Assembly (NCBI GenBank): GCA_040143965.1 | Contig: JASJQH010006894.1 | Location: 1-49,759, forward strand | From: Basidiobolus ranarum | Taxonomy: Eukaryota; Basidiobolomycota; Basidiobolomycetes; Basidiobolales | DNA: 49,759 nucleotides | Reading direction: 5' to 3' | Shown here: piece by piece, positions 11,001 through 23,140 of the stretch | Layout: every line of letters starts with the position of its first letter | Numbering within the stretch: position 1 is the stretch's first letter | Position numbers and translations under genes: made by a program | Notes under the pieces: model-generated | What the model was told of the DNA's origin: nothing | The model's input: the letters and a program-made list of their open reading frames with translations, nothing else | Database searches by the model: none

Positions 11001-11866
11001 CCAACAACTTCGTCTCTTTAAATTACCTTGTGACGGAAGCAACAACCATTCCTTTACGATCTACATCCACAATAATACGATTCTTTGACAGCTGTTCTTG
11101 AACAAGAATAACCTTTTCGGTACCCTTGACAATAAAATAACCGCCTGGATCTAAAGGACATTCACACATCTTGGCAAGCTCTGACTCGTCTTTACCACTG
11201 AGTACACAGTGGGAACTACGAAGCATAATAGGCATTCTACCAATCGGGACCCCACGACGACGTACAAGCTGTCTACCACGGACATATTCGACATCAACAT
11301 ATATGTTGGCAGAATAAGTTAGATCTCTGAGACGGCACTCATGAGGAGTATATTCCAAGTTAACAGCATGAGGATCGGTACGTTCAGGTTTACCTACACG
11401 AATTCCAGTATACCTGTTCGAAGAATGTAAGCTATCTATTGACGAGTCTTATTTAATATCTCCAAAACTGCTTACTTTAAATAAAAGTTTGGGTCAACGT
11501 CAGAAGTGACCTTCTCGTTAGCCTTAAGGATCTTGTTTAAATCGACATTGATAAAATAGTTAAACGAGTCAATGTGCTGCTTGACAAGACCTTTAACTTT
11601 TAAGAATGCAGGTAAAAGTTGCCATTTGTCCTATCAGATAAAGAGGGTTACTCAATGTTGGATGTGGTAACATACATTCAGGAACTAGAGTATATTACCT
11701 CAGCAGTAGGAATAGGATCACCAGCTTTTTTACCGTTGTAACGAGTATTATCTTGAAGAACTTCGACTACATTTTCGACACTCTCAGCTGCAGTAGCTTC
11801 GTTATGTACTTTGGCTTTACCGTTCTCCTTTCTAATTTTCCCCTTAGTCATGCTTGTTGTGAGCAA
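8030..11866 (-). CDS. RNA polymerase III second-largest subunit RPC2
   Basis: Six exons on the minus strand (11866-11699, 11630-11476, 11413-11027, 10963-10855, 10782-10591, 10525-8030) sum to 1169 codons; POLR3B is about 1133 residues. It is Pol III rather than Pol [20 protein letters not shown] near the start, [18 protein letters not shown], and a C-terminus ending [13 protein letters not shown]. Core landmarks include [25 protein letters not shown] text (here [18 protein letters not shown]), [42 protein letters not shown] and the zinc site CEECG...CQYC. With RPC1 it forms the active centre that makes tRNA, 5S and U6 RNA. The start may instead be 11851, because a 40-base GTAAGT...AAG stretch (11853-11892) could be a leader intron. 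It shares a divergent promoter with the YIPF5-like gene. Confidence 0.95.
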
Positions 11867-12242
11867 GGACTGCCAGTGTCTAGCTGACTTACCTGCAACA
11901 AAGTTTTGGGTTTGTTTTTTTTTTCTTCATTAGTTCGACTAAATTAGTGTGCTTATCAAGCATTTTTTAACTTGAATAAATTAGATCCAACCTTCACAAT
12001 TAACCATTCTTTTATAAGATCAGAATTAAATAAAATCATCCGCATTCAATCAAGAAATTTATGATTATGATGGAATAACCAATTTCAACGTTGATGATGC
12101 TATTTGGGAGTTAAAGATATGTGACTTTGAAGCCAATTCATTTTTACCGTCAACGTTTATTCCTTAAGTTTCTTTAGGATAGTGGAAACACCAATATTCT
12201 TGTTTTCTTTTCTTGTTGACTTTATCCTTTCTAGAATAACTG
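11867..12242. promoter_or_regulatory. Divergent promoter, RPC2 / YIPF5-like
   Basis: This 376-base stretch separates two gene starts facing away from each other. It is AT-rich with a T tract at about 11917-11926. It holds no ORF of note and no clear TATA box. Confidence 0.45.
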
Positions 12243-13285
<1,043 letters not shown>

Positions 13286-13421
13286 ATTCATTTAATAATT
13301 AAAACCCTTCATAAGGAACCTTTCATTCACTGACTAATTTGCGTGCGTTTCCTTTCCTTTCTTTTCATTTCATTTTATTGGATTGAGGTTCATGTTAATT
13401 CGAATCGGGTCAATAGAACGA

Positions 13422-16400
13422 TTATTTCAAACTGAGGGTGAATTTGTTACCGCAATATATACATTTATCACAAATCGATAGAATAGTCCAGATGAGACTT
13501 CCTTGGGGAATTGGCTTCTGTAGTGTGGACTTGGTAATCCAATTGAGTGCTTTGATGCTACACGTTGAACACGAACGAATGTGGGGAGTAGCAGCTATTT
13601 GAAATGTTAAAGAACATCTCTCTATTTCATATGAACTAGGATTAGTGAAGTGAACTCAATGGAGAATGATATCATAACTGATTACCCCATATATGTCCTT
13701 TCGAACATTTCACCTTTCTTAAAGAATCAAATGGAAGATGTAGACCAAGTTAAAGAGAATAAAATGAGTTGATCGAATGGTAAAATCTATACGTCAATGA
13801 GAATAAAAAGGATATCTTCACTGCAAGCTGGACATTTCTCTCGAAGAGTGGTTCCTTCTTCATTATCCGATATTTTCACTTGTCCTAGAAACTCATAAAT
13901 CTTCTGAATGTTTAAAGACATGTTCGTATCTCCTGCGTAATTACGAAGCGCCCAGTCACATGCCATCGAGATAAAAAGTCGGTCAGAAGCTGGGAACAAG
14001 AGATGGAGTGAGTTATTGATGTGATTTCCTAGGGAATCTTGGAAACCCTACCGAATATAACAAATTCATTCGATTGAATGTAGTGCTTCATCAAAACAAG
14101 GACCTTTTCGAGATATCGTTGTTGAACAAATATGTAGCTTTCATTGACGATGTTTCTTAGGTTAATGTCATCACCACCGAATGCTAATGTCTAACGAAGC
14201 AAGCACTTTAGTATTGTTACCATTTCCCTTGAAAATGCATGAATCACTCACTTGTGCAGTATTCGATATATTCCAAATGGTTCGGTAGGAGTTCAATGTT
14301 GAGTTGTGGTAGAGCTCCTTCTTCCATCTCATCAGAAATCTCTTATCTGAACAGCTGTTACAGAGACAAAATTTAACAGATGTCCTCGCTAAACAGCACT
14401 AAGCGCAGATAACTTACTCCTCCAGTGTCACATCACTTGTGGGCTCCTCATCGTATCCGATGTATTTTCTTAGTTTCATCAGCAACTCCGCATACACATC
14501 ATTAAGTATCACAATGTCGTAAGTCATAAACTGAAAGATATCCCAGTACAGATACTCCGGAGATGGCATCTCCTCCACTGAAGCAACCGTTCGATCAGAA
14601 ACCGGTAACAAACTATACTAGATAAAGAGAGACAGTTACCTTTGTCAATAGTATTCCGATATCTGGTCCAAAGTTGTAGAACAGAGTCTGCCAACTCGAT
14701 TTTATCGAAATCCACTGATGAGCAGAAGCACAGATAGGAATTGTCATATTGATCTGTTTTGTATTCCATATCCATAGGCGATGACAGTCTTGAGAAGTGA
14801 CTTAATTCTTGGATTCAACTGGATGAATAACGAATCATGTACTTACGTGTATGTTATCGCATAAAAGTATCCGTTAGCAGAGCCATCGACCCCAAACACT
14901 CTGGCTACTACAGAAGAGACTTGAGAAGAGTTCGGGCTAGGGCTCCTCATATCAAGAAAGCATTTCTCTTCTTTACAGGGGTCATCCAATGACGATGAGA
15001 TGAATTGACATTTTTCGGTAAATTTTTGAAGGATCCCGCGAGATTTCTCCTCGTTCTCGGCAAGAGTAGCATCTTGATGGTATAGGAGCAGTATTTTTCC
15101 ATCCATAGTAAAGACTGTGAGCTCGTGCTCCTCAGCATCCCATGTCAAACCTAAACTGGAGGTGTAAGTAGGTTTCTACAGGAGTCGTTGGTTGCATTCA
15201 AACCTGTGATTGCCATAGCGGAAGAGATGTGATAGACACTGAGAGAGTTTGTCGTTGTATCATCCTTCTTCAACCATTGGTTGGGTGCTGACCAAACGTA
15301 TACACTGCTACCTTTACCAATAGCAAGTTTAGCGCAATCAAGAGACTGTCTGCCAGTTAGTTATCTATAGCAGCGGTACTCAATCTACGTTTATCGAAAT
15401 CATTGCTTACATGCACGTTACTCCACTTCATGGTGGTCACCAATCGGGAATCGTTAGGGAGCAGCTCACTCAAGAACTCGACTTCGACACTAAGAGCGGT
15501 GGGATGGTTTGACGGGTCTTTTGAAATCTTGATCATCCAAGATTTTACGCGACCATCATTGCCAGAGGTAATCAAGAGACCATCACCTATTTTTCATGTG
15601 AATATCACTTCCATTCAATATATTCAAATGCGTAAATTTACATTCATTAGAGCCAATGTTGCTCCAAGATGACCACAATATATTACTAATCCACGTATCA
15701 TGAGCTTGAAAGGAAGTCAGAAAACTTGCGTTATCCGTATAACTACATGAAGTTTAAATCAGTTCAAAAGTCGTCATTATCGCGAAGTAAGAATTGGCAA
15801 AAACCTCCACAGAGTTATCATTCCAGATTTACTTCCTAGAGCAATGATAGATATACATGCAATGGTGGATTGAAATGAGCAGCTCTTCGACCAAGAGATT
15901 GCTATTTAGAAACATTTACGTGAGTAAGGATCTTTCACATCTAGAAAGTATTACAATTACCTGTTGTTTCAGCATCGTTCGCTGTTTTCATCAATTCTGA
16001 CTCTACTAGCTTTTGGGAAATATCTTCTATCTATCGGAAAGGTTAGAGACCGCGTTCACACGATAATGGAGAAGCTTCGAGTGCTCTTACCATAAACCAC
16101 TCGGAAGTTGCTGGATTACCTCTAGGTAAAAACAAAGAAACAGTATAATTTGTCGAAATAGCTGCTAATATACACCTAAAGAGGTAACAATTTGAAACAA
16201 GTTAAATGCAGTAACGGTTTATTATACATAAATAGTAGAATATATACCCTTTCAAAGTAGAACAACTACTAGGCGACCAGACAGCAGAGCGATACGAACC
16301 AGCCATAACTGCTATAGGTTTCAATTCATCCCCTGTAAAAAAAGAGATTAGCCATTTGATTTAAGAACAGAATGGAGAATATACTAACCTTGATCGAGGC

Positions 16401-16721
16401 CTCTTTTCAGCTTGAGTTTATTCTCTGCATATTTTCCAGGAATTCCGGTGCGAAGTACTTTACTACGATTACTTAATGAGGCCCCTTTGAACGTTGGAGT
16501 CTAAAGTAGAAACGGAGTACAAATTGAATAAAGAAGGAACCAATACTTGTGAATCAAGAATTATATAGTAGAGCTTTCCAAATTGTTAAAAGTAATAAGT
16601 TTATTACCAATATATGAATGGCTGAATTGGTGATCACAGCAATCTGGTTATCTTCTGACCAGTGCAATGAGTTCGGCTGATTCGGCCGAGAATTGAACTC
16701 TATAATATCGTCTATGTGCAT
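13422..16721 (-). CDS. TFIIIC 90-kDa-like subunit (GTF3C4/Sfc9 type)
   Basis: Many short exons. The start MHIDDIIEFNS with LHWSEDNQIAVITNSAIHIL fits the N-terminal beta-propeller of the TFIIIC delta/90K family. Further exons give RSAVWSPSSCSTLKG, GNPATSEWFM and KLVESELMKTAN, then WD-like repeats (ITSGNDGRVKSWMIKISKD). The C-terminus is the zf-TFIIIC module and only appears after splicing: EKCPACSEDILFILID, then exon 13713-13686 (VKCSKGHIW), then exon 13621-13422 (ERCSLTFQIAATPHIRSC, CSTC, CDKCIYCG). The last two exons together are exactly 76 codons including the stop. The protein is part of the complex that binds the A and B boxes of tRNA genes and recruits TFIIIB. Middle exon borders are less sure than the two ends. 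Confidence 0.85.
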
Positions 16722-17176
16722 CCTCTAACGTTAAAGGCGAAAATCAAGTTAGTCAGAAACCAGGAATTGTCATTGATAATTACTCGGAAAACAAAAAATT
16801 GGAATTAATTTAGCAGTCATATATGTATTTTGTTTATTTCATCCTTGATCATGCAAATGCTCAGATGTCAAGATACAGCTTCAAGCTCTTGTATTCATGC
16901 TACATAAAATATCATAGCATATATTTTCAACGACCTGTCTTCATCATCTGCAAGTAAGTTCGAAGTATAAAAGAGCGGAAACGAACTGGGTTATAGTTTA
17001 TAATTTGGGGGAAGGTGCAACCTTAAAATGTCCTTTATAGTAAGCATGGAATATAGATAGTGAAAGAAGAAGTACGAATAGATTAATACTGAGGATAATG
17101 AACGGAAACACAAGTACACGAATTAATGAGTAAATGAAGGAGGAACAAGAATACTGCTTCCTACTTCACATCAGGA
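16722..17176. other. Intergenic, TFIIIC90 promoter and HUT1 3' flank
   Basis: No gene or clear regulatory motif seen; AT-rich sequence between two minus-strand genes. Confidence 0.45.
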
Positions 17177-18181
17177 TTATAGAGACTTCTTGGCTTCTTT
17201 TTTGGTGATTGCGAACTGTGTTTGAACGGGTGAGGAGGGTCTTTGTTTGCTTAATGTCTCAACTCGCTTTACATAAGCTTCAAGACCAATACCAACAAAC
17301 ACCAAACTCACTCCGATCCATTGTCCAGATGAAAATTCGTGATTAAACCAAAATACCGACAAGAGCATGGTAAACATCTTGCGAGTAACAGTAACCGTAA
17401 CAAGGGAAAGAGAACCATAACTTTCAAGGACGTAAAAGATGAAACACTGTCCTACAGCTCCACAGAACGAAAAGGTCAATATGTCCTTAATAACGGCAGG
17501 ATACATAGCACAAAAGTTCAATGCTTCTGATAGTTCCGAGTTCAAGGGGTTCAAAAGCCATAAGAACATCAATCCAGAACCAATTAGGTTCATGAAAAAC
17601 ATCATTTGCTGACCATTAACCTTGTACTTGCGGAAAATTTGGTCTTGAGTGGAATTGGTAGCACCATCCATCAATAGATTGATGGTAAGTAAAAAGAGTC
17701 CATATAGACTATTTACCGAAGAGGAAGCTTTCTTCACAGGCTGGAGCAACATGAATGCTGACACTCCTAGAGTAACTAAAAATACAGTGACATACTTATA
17801 AAATGGAAATTTACGACGGTATAAAACAACATTCATCAACATGACAGGGACCAGCTTGCAAGATTTTCCTAATATCAAAGTAGGATAGTCGATGTGTTTC
17901 AAAGAAGCATATCCAAAAGGGGAAGCCAAAACGTTGGTAATAGCCACTTGGATGTAATTCTTCAACAAGTCCCAGCTAGGATTTCCAAGGTCACGGCGGT
18001 TGAATTTAAGATAGGCATATGCCACAATGGACGCGGACAAGCTTTGTATAACGTTCAAGAATATAAAGAAGCGGAATTTTTGACCTTCTCCGTAAGTGGT
18101 TGTCGAAACTCGCTCTTGCAACACACCCCAACTCAAAAAGCAAGCGTATATACCCAAGACACACAGACCGAGCCGAAGCAT
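17177..18181 (-). CDS. UDP-galactose transporter-like protein (HUT1/SLC35B1)
   Basis: A single exon codes for 334 residues with about ten membrane segments, matching the length and order of the SLC35B family. Family text includes SWGVLQERVSTTTYG at the start, FGYASLKHIDYPTLILGKSC, LMDGATNSTQDQIF and TVTVTRKMFTMLLSVFWFNH. The last four residues, KKSL, form a KKXX ER-retrieval signal, which agrees with ER location. Members move UDP-galactose or exchange ATP for ADP across the ER membrane; which one applies here cannot be told from sequence. A leader intron is likely at 18307-18386 (GTAAGC donor, TTTTCAG acceptor). Confidence 0.95.
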   Translation of the reverse strand: MLRLGLCVLGIYACFLSWGVLQERVSTTTYGEGQKFRFFIFLNVIQSLSASIVAYAYLKFNRRDLGNPSWDLLKNYIQVAITNVLASPFGYASLKHIDYPTLILGKSCKLVPVMLMNVVLYRRKFPFYKYVTVFLVTLGVSAFMLLQPVKKASSSVNSLYGLFLLTINLLMDGATNSTQDQIFRKYKVNGQQMMFFMNLIGSGLMFLWLLNPLNSELSEALNFCAMYPAVIKDILTFSFCGAVGQCFIFYVLESYGSLSLVTVTVTRKMFTMLLSVFWFNHEFSSGQWIGVSLVFVGIGLEAYVKRVETLSKQRPSSPVQTQFAITKKEAKKSL

Positions 18182-18757
18182 TTCTAAAGAGTTAACTTGA
18201 GGAGCAGTTGACAGGATGGATATTCTATATATAAAATATAGTTGCTCCTAAATTAATGATTTATTCAACTAACCAAATAGAAGGTGACAACAAAATTGAA
18301 TTTACTCTGAAAATGTCAATGCAGACTGTGATTTGTCCAAAATAATCAAGAATTACCGTCAAGAAATCTATGGAAGAGGTGCTTACCCTTTGATTCGCCA
18401 GTGATGGTTGGTAACTTATTTTTGCAATATATCAAATTAGAATCCTAACTCCCACATCCATGTGCCCAAAGTAACCAATGAAACACGAAACCAAGCCTCG
18501 TAGATCCAATCAACAACGCTCATCTCTTACGAGATAAGGTAGGGATTAAGTAGATCGCGAAACTTGCTTGATGTGCCTTTATTATAGTTATGACAGCATG
18601 GATGATTATGGATGGCAACAAGATGCAAACAGATTCCTTTATTAGATGTATTCCGATGTTTGTTGTTAAAGAAGGGAGTGTTGCATTTGCCTGTTTCAAA
18701 ACTATATAAGCAGTGCAAATTGCCGATGAAATGAAAAGGGTTCACTACTCCATTTGC
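18182..18757. promoter_or_regulatory. Intergenic with HUT1 leader intron
   Basis: Upstream region of HUT1 and 3' flank of the next minus-strand gene. The only structure I can support is the probable 80-base 5'-UTR intron at 18307-18386. Confidence 0.4.
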
Positions 18758-20284
18758 TTACGTTATCAGATTCTCAAATTGTGAATACAACTCTGAATAT
18801 TTGGGCAAAAGAATTCGACTGACATTGTTAATAGTTCTAGCTTTTGTTTGTTCTCTACTATTGTATGCTGTAAAGCTTAGTTAGTTAATTTGGTGTGTAG
18901 CATTAAAGTCATGTGCAACTTACCCTTCACATTGCTGATCAAAGATGTGAACTAGTAATAGAATCTATTAAATCTCCATAATAAACATAAAATCGGAAGT
19001 TAATTATACCTCGTCGTAGCTAAGGATACGTCTAGCTTTTCGAAAGAAATCTTTCCCATTGACTGAGCTAGACATACGCGTACTGTCAGGCTCATTCGAT
19101 CGCAAGCTTGATGCTTCAAACCGTACAGAATGCGATGGTCTCGATTGTCCAGAATTAGAGGCTCTGCTTCGTAGGGGACGGCTTTGATAAATACCTTGGA
19201 TTAATTCGGGCTTTATATGAATGTGACAGTGTCCAAATCCTTGCAATTATTATATGTGAACTGAGCTTACCTGTTGTCACTAGATGAAGGTATATCGATT
19301 GGCGACGAGTCAGGTATATCTGTTCAATGTCATTATTGTTATATCAAAAGAAGCGCACTCTGTATCTACAAATCGAATACCTTGGACATTTAACCCAGAA
19401 AGCTGATGCTAAATCATAATTATTCATAGAAGGAAATTTTAGATGCGATGCAAAAATATATGTACAAATTAGTAAATTGACGAAAGTTATCTAATTGGTA
19501 CCGATAGCTCTTCTTGAAGGTCGCTTATTGTTCCTGGCTCAATCTCATTAACCTACAATTCCCCATTTGAGTATGAGTATTGGTTATATATGTAAAGTTC
19601 ATATAAAAGTTTGAAAACTGTTGAAGGAATACATGATATACGACAAGTAGAAATATCCCAACTTACTCTGTCTAAAGGATCTAAGCCTCCATCGTTGGCT
19701 AATTGTTGAACCAGGTTTTGCCTGAAGGAGTTGAGCTTAGATACCATTCTTTCCAATTCCCGATTTCTTTTTTCACTAAAAGCTACCCATGAAGGGTTAG
19801 AAATTTAAAAGATAACTGACAAGTGTTAACTAATTACGACATATATAGAACCCAACCTTCTCTGTAATTCTGTTTCCATTTGAGAAAATCGTAACCTTAG
19901 TTCTGGATTGAATAAGTTATTATGGAAGCTTTTGAGGAGTATACAATTACAGTAGCAAGCATTTCCAGGATGTACCTTGCAGAGCAACATCTTTTCTACC
20001 ACATTCTTGACTTAAATATCTAATCTCAGTCTCCATCGTATCTATCTAATAGAACGGGTTAACATAGAGGAGTGGTAACACTGATTCCGAAGTAATGATT
20101 TTGCACCTTCTTATAATAAGCATCTTTGACATGTCGTAAGCCTTTTTCAAAATCTTGGTCTAAATTGGCCTGCATCAACAATACAAGGTGTACGCTATAC
20201 TACTTGGTGTCGATATCGAGAGTAAGAGTAATCAATTGAATAAACAATCTTGATAGGTTCTATATTTCTAGATGGACCTATCAT
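18758..20284 (-). CDS. At4g15545-like coiled-coil protein
   Basis: A chain of small exons. The N-terminal part is helical (ANLDQDFEKGLRHVKDAYYK, then DTMETEIRYLSQECGRKD, NPELRLRFSQMETELQRR). A heptad-like block NRELERMVSKLNSFRQNLVQ follows, then a Ser/Pro-rich linker. The C-terminal module is the best match: VNGKDFFRKARRILSYDE, FTSLISNVK, AYNSREQTKARTINNVSRIL and KYSELYSQFENLIT, spread over three exons. It lines up with the C-terminus of the plant protein At4g15545 (GKEFFRQVR..LSYEQF...NVKELNAH.QT...). No function is established that I know of. The start at 20284 is tentative; it needs a donor GTTTAT in the first intron. Transcription start and promoter probably lie in 20285-20593, before the 3' end of MPP10. 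Confidence 0.65.
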
Positions 20285-20593
20285 ATCTGAAACACTTTGT
20301 ATGCTAAGACATTACTGTTGATTAAGCTTTCAATAATGGATCGGCCAGTTGTGACTTTCTAACCGCTACAGCATAATTCTTCAAGATATTTAAATTACAA
20401 TGGAATGCAAATAAATTTATTACTAAACAGGCTACATGGATTGATGAGTAAAATTCTATCATTTTTGCTTGACTATATATATCTTTTACTCTGGTAGAGA
20501 AGAAAAATGTTGTAGTTGAATAAAGTACTTCGCAGGGCTGGTTACAAAGATAAAAGGACATCAAAATAAAATAAACAAAATCTAAAATAAAAA
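20285..20593. other. Intergenic between MPP10 and At4g15545-like gene
   Basis: An 80-codon minus-strand frame at 20564-20322 crosses this stretch, but I could not link it in phase to the downstream gene. Otherwise AT-rich with nothing recognisable. Confidence 0.3.
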
Positions 20594-22693
20594 TTAATTT
20601 TTGCCCTTCTTCTTCTTGTTCTTCTTTTGACTTGGCTTCTCATACACTTCCTCAGGTGCTAGAAGATTAGCGTCACTAACGTTGACTGGAGTGACCTCCT
20701 CCATTGCGATAGCAGGGGCGTCGCTGATGACAGTAATTTCGGCTTTGGGCTGCAATAGAATGAAATGAACATCGAAATTCTTACAAAGATCTTTAACGCG
20801 AAAGCTTACCATTTTGGGAGTGAAGTGGAAGTTGGAAAGAGAATCAAGCTTGAAGCAAAGATCCTTAAACAACTCATCGATATCATCGTGTGCTTTCTTC
20901 AAAGCGTCATCCTTTTCATTCACAACATGGCCTGTAGTTTGCTTAATGTACTCATCCTCATACAGTTCACTGAGGGATTTTTTGCTCTTTTCATCGTTAA
21001 GTGCTACCTTCTTGGAGGGTAGGAAGGCAGGAAGGTTGGGGTCCTTCTTGCGTTCAACATCATCGAAAAGACCATCAAGAATACGACGTTTAATCATGTC
21101 TTCTAAGGTTTCAGTTACTTCTTGAGTAATGACAGGAACCGGCTAGAGGGTTGAACTACGTGTAAGTCACCACGCTATCTCTTAAATACTTTAAATATTA
21201 GACTACCTTTGAAGCATGATCGAATTCCAGGTCTTCTTCCAACAAACTGTTGACGGGTCTTGTTCTCACAGAAGCCTATATTATGTCAACAATGTTGAAT
21301 ATTTATCAAAGTATCCGTTGAAAAGAATCATCATACCTCGCCCATTAATGTCCAGTCTTTGGCGCCAACATTCTCATTTTCCAATTGAGAAATTGTTTCT
21401 TGGATCTTTCTTTGATGCTTTTCAAATGATGAGAGCTTCTCAGTACCTGTCCAGGAAATTCAATAAAAAGTAAGAAACGAGGTCGCTCAACATTCAGTCA
21501 AAATTCGCGTACCTTCTTCATCCTCGTCATCGTTTTGCGCGAAAAGGTCTTTGGTGCTGGGTTCAACCTCTTCATCCTCATCTTTCTCGGTCTCTTTGTT
21601 CTCAGAGAATCTAACTTTCTTTTTATCTTGAGCAGAGTCGGCCTTAGCGGGGCGTTTTTTGCCATCCTTGAAGAATTCGCCAAATGTGATATCTAGAAAA
21701 GGTAACAAAGGATTACCATGGTGGTCTCATACACCACATCATCAAGATAAATTACCGTTGGCATTTGTGCCCTCATCGTCACTATCACTCAGTTCATCAG
21801 GGTCTGGAAAAAAACGTCAGCACAGGAATAACAAGATATAAGGCGATCAGAATCGTACCAGCAAAATAGTCAATTTCATCTTCATCATCGCTTTTGTCTT
21901 GGAGTTCCATTTCCTCTGCCTTTTCGGTAAAGTCTTCCATTTGGGCTAGTGAAAAGAACTCGTCATCTACTTCTGAGCGTTCTCTGCAAATGATGAAGTA
22001 ATGTTAAACAATCCGCCCGTTTCATCTACGCCTGGAAAATATCTACGAGGAAAACTACATACGGATCAATGTTATCATCCTCAGAACTATCCTCTTTCTC
22101 TTCGGGTGATTCAATATCTTCTTCGTTTTCTTCCTCTTCTTCTCCTTCAGAAGCATTTTCCTCCTCCTCAGCCTTGAATATGATTACAACATTACTACGA
22201 CCCTTAAATCAAATATATAGAAGCAGTATATACTTACACTCATATCATCCTCTTCGGAAAGTTCGGGAACTTGTGCATCAGAATCAGCTGAATCAGAGTT
22301 CTCGGAATCTGAAATAGCTTGATCTTGCATAGTCGACAAATCCTCAAGTTGAGCGTCTACATATTCGAGCAAAGGTTGATTTTGAAGTTGAATTTCTTCC
22401 CAAATTTGTTCATAATCGAAGCCTTCAGTAAGAAGTTCTGGGATTGGTCCGAGAGGAAATGGTTCATCTTTTTTGGCTATATAGATTCTGAAAGTTAGTC
22501 ATAATAAAAAAGAAAGGGGTAAGCTATAGAAAATAAATGTCACACCTGTGTCATAAAGATTCTTCACTACATTAGTAATTTTAGAGGCAACTTCAGAGTT
22601 TTGTGAGATAAATATTTCGGGTTTATCAATAACATCTTTAACGAAATTGAGCAACAACTCCTCTGAAGAAATTTCCACAGTCCCTGTCATCAT
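20594..22693 (-). CDS. MPP10: U3 snoRNP protein MPP10
   Basis: About nine exons. The N-terminus has MTGTVEISSEELLLNFVKDV and GFDYEQIWEEIQLQNQPLLE. A long acidic middle follows (DSENSDSADSD, EEEEENEEDIESPEEKEDSS, DEDEIDYF), typical of MPP10. The conserved C-terminal block has SFEKHQRKIQETISQLENEN, DWTLMGE, RPVNSLLEEDLEFDHASK and DMIKRRILDGLFDDVERKKD, and the end is Lys-rich (KKNKKKKGKN). MPP10 joins IMP3 and IMP4 and bridges U3 snoRNA to pre-rRNA during 18S processing in the nucleolus. Two ATGs stand in a row at the start, so 22690 is equally possible. It is divergent from CLPTM1. Confidence 0.94.
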
Positions 22694-23140
22694 AAATTAT
22701 TCAAGTACTAAGGTTGTTGGAGAGACGAACTATGATGTAAAATTTTCCAAAGCAATAATACTGCAAACCAAAAGTCTCAAGTATGTCCAGCAAGCCTTTA
22801 GATAGCAACGGAAAAAAAAATAAAAAAACTATCGCGTATAAACTACCTCGCCCCTCAATAAAAAATGAACTTGATTAATGATTTTTTTTGCTTGGGAAAA
22901 AAACCATCTCGTCCATCCAGCTTAGCTGTCACAAAATGAAAAATTATAAGATTCATTTTAAATATACTGACGTTTTAGAATTGGTATATTAACCCGATTA
23001 ACGGTATCACATCATAGTAGAAATTTATTTAGTATTTAGATTACTTTAACCAATCCGATGATCAAGAAATTGGTAATGTACTGGGAAATAATTGTTCAAA
23101 TATAGTTAGAGCTTTCGATAAACTCCACCTTTCTCTTCAT
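22694..23140. promoter_or_regulatory. Divergent promoter, MPP10 / CLPTM1, with RRPE-like motif
   Basis: AAAATTTT at 22739-22746, about 46 bases before the MPP10 start, matches the core of the rRNA-processing element known upstream of yeast ribosome-biogenesis genes. Long A and T tracts lie at about 22809-22900. That the motif acts here is inferred. Confidence 0.4.

Noticed and set aside
8030-11866. Assignment as RPB2 (Pol II)
   Set aside because: [36 protein letters not shown] and the short C-terminus after CQYC fit the Pol III subunit.
20322-20564. 80-codon minus-strand frame upstream of the At4g15545-like gene
   Set aside because: Composition is poor and I found no in-phase splice to the gene; probably promoter sequence.
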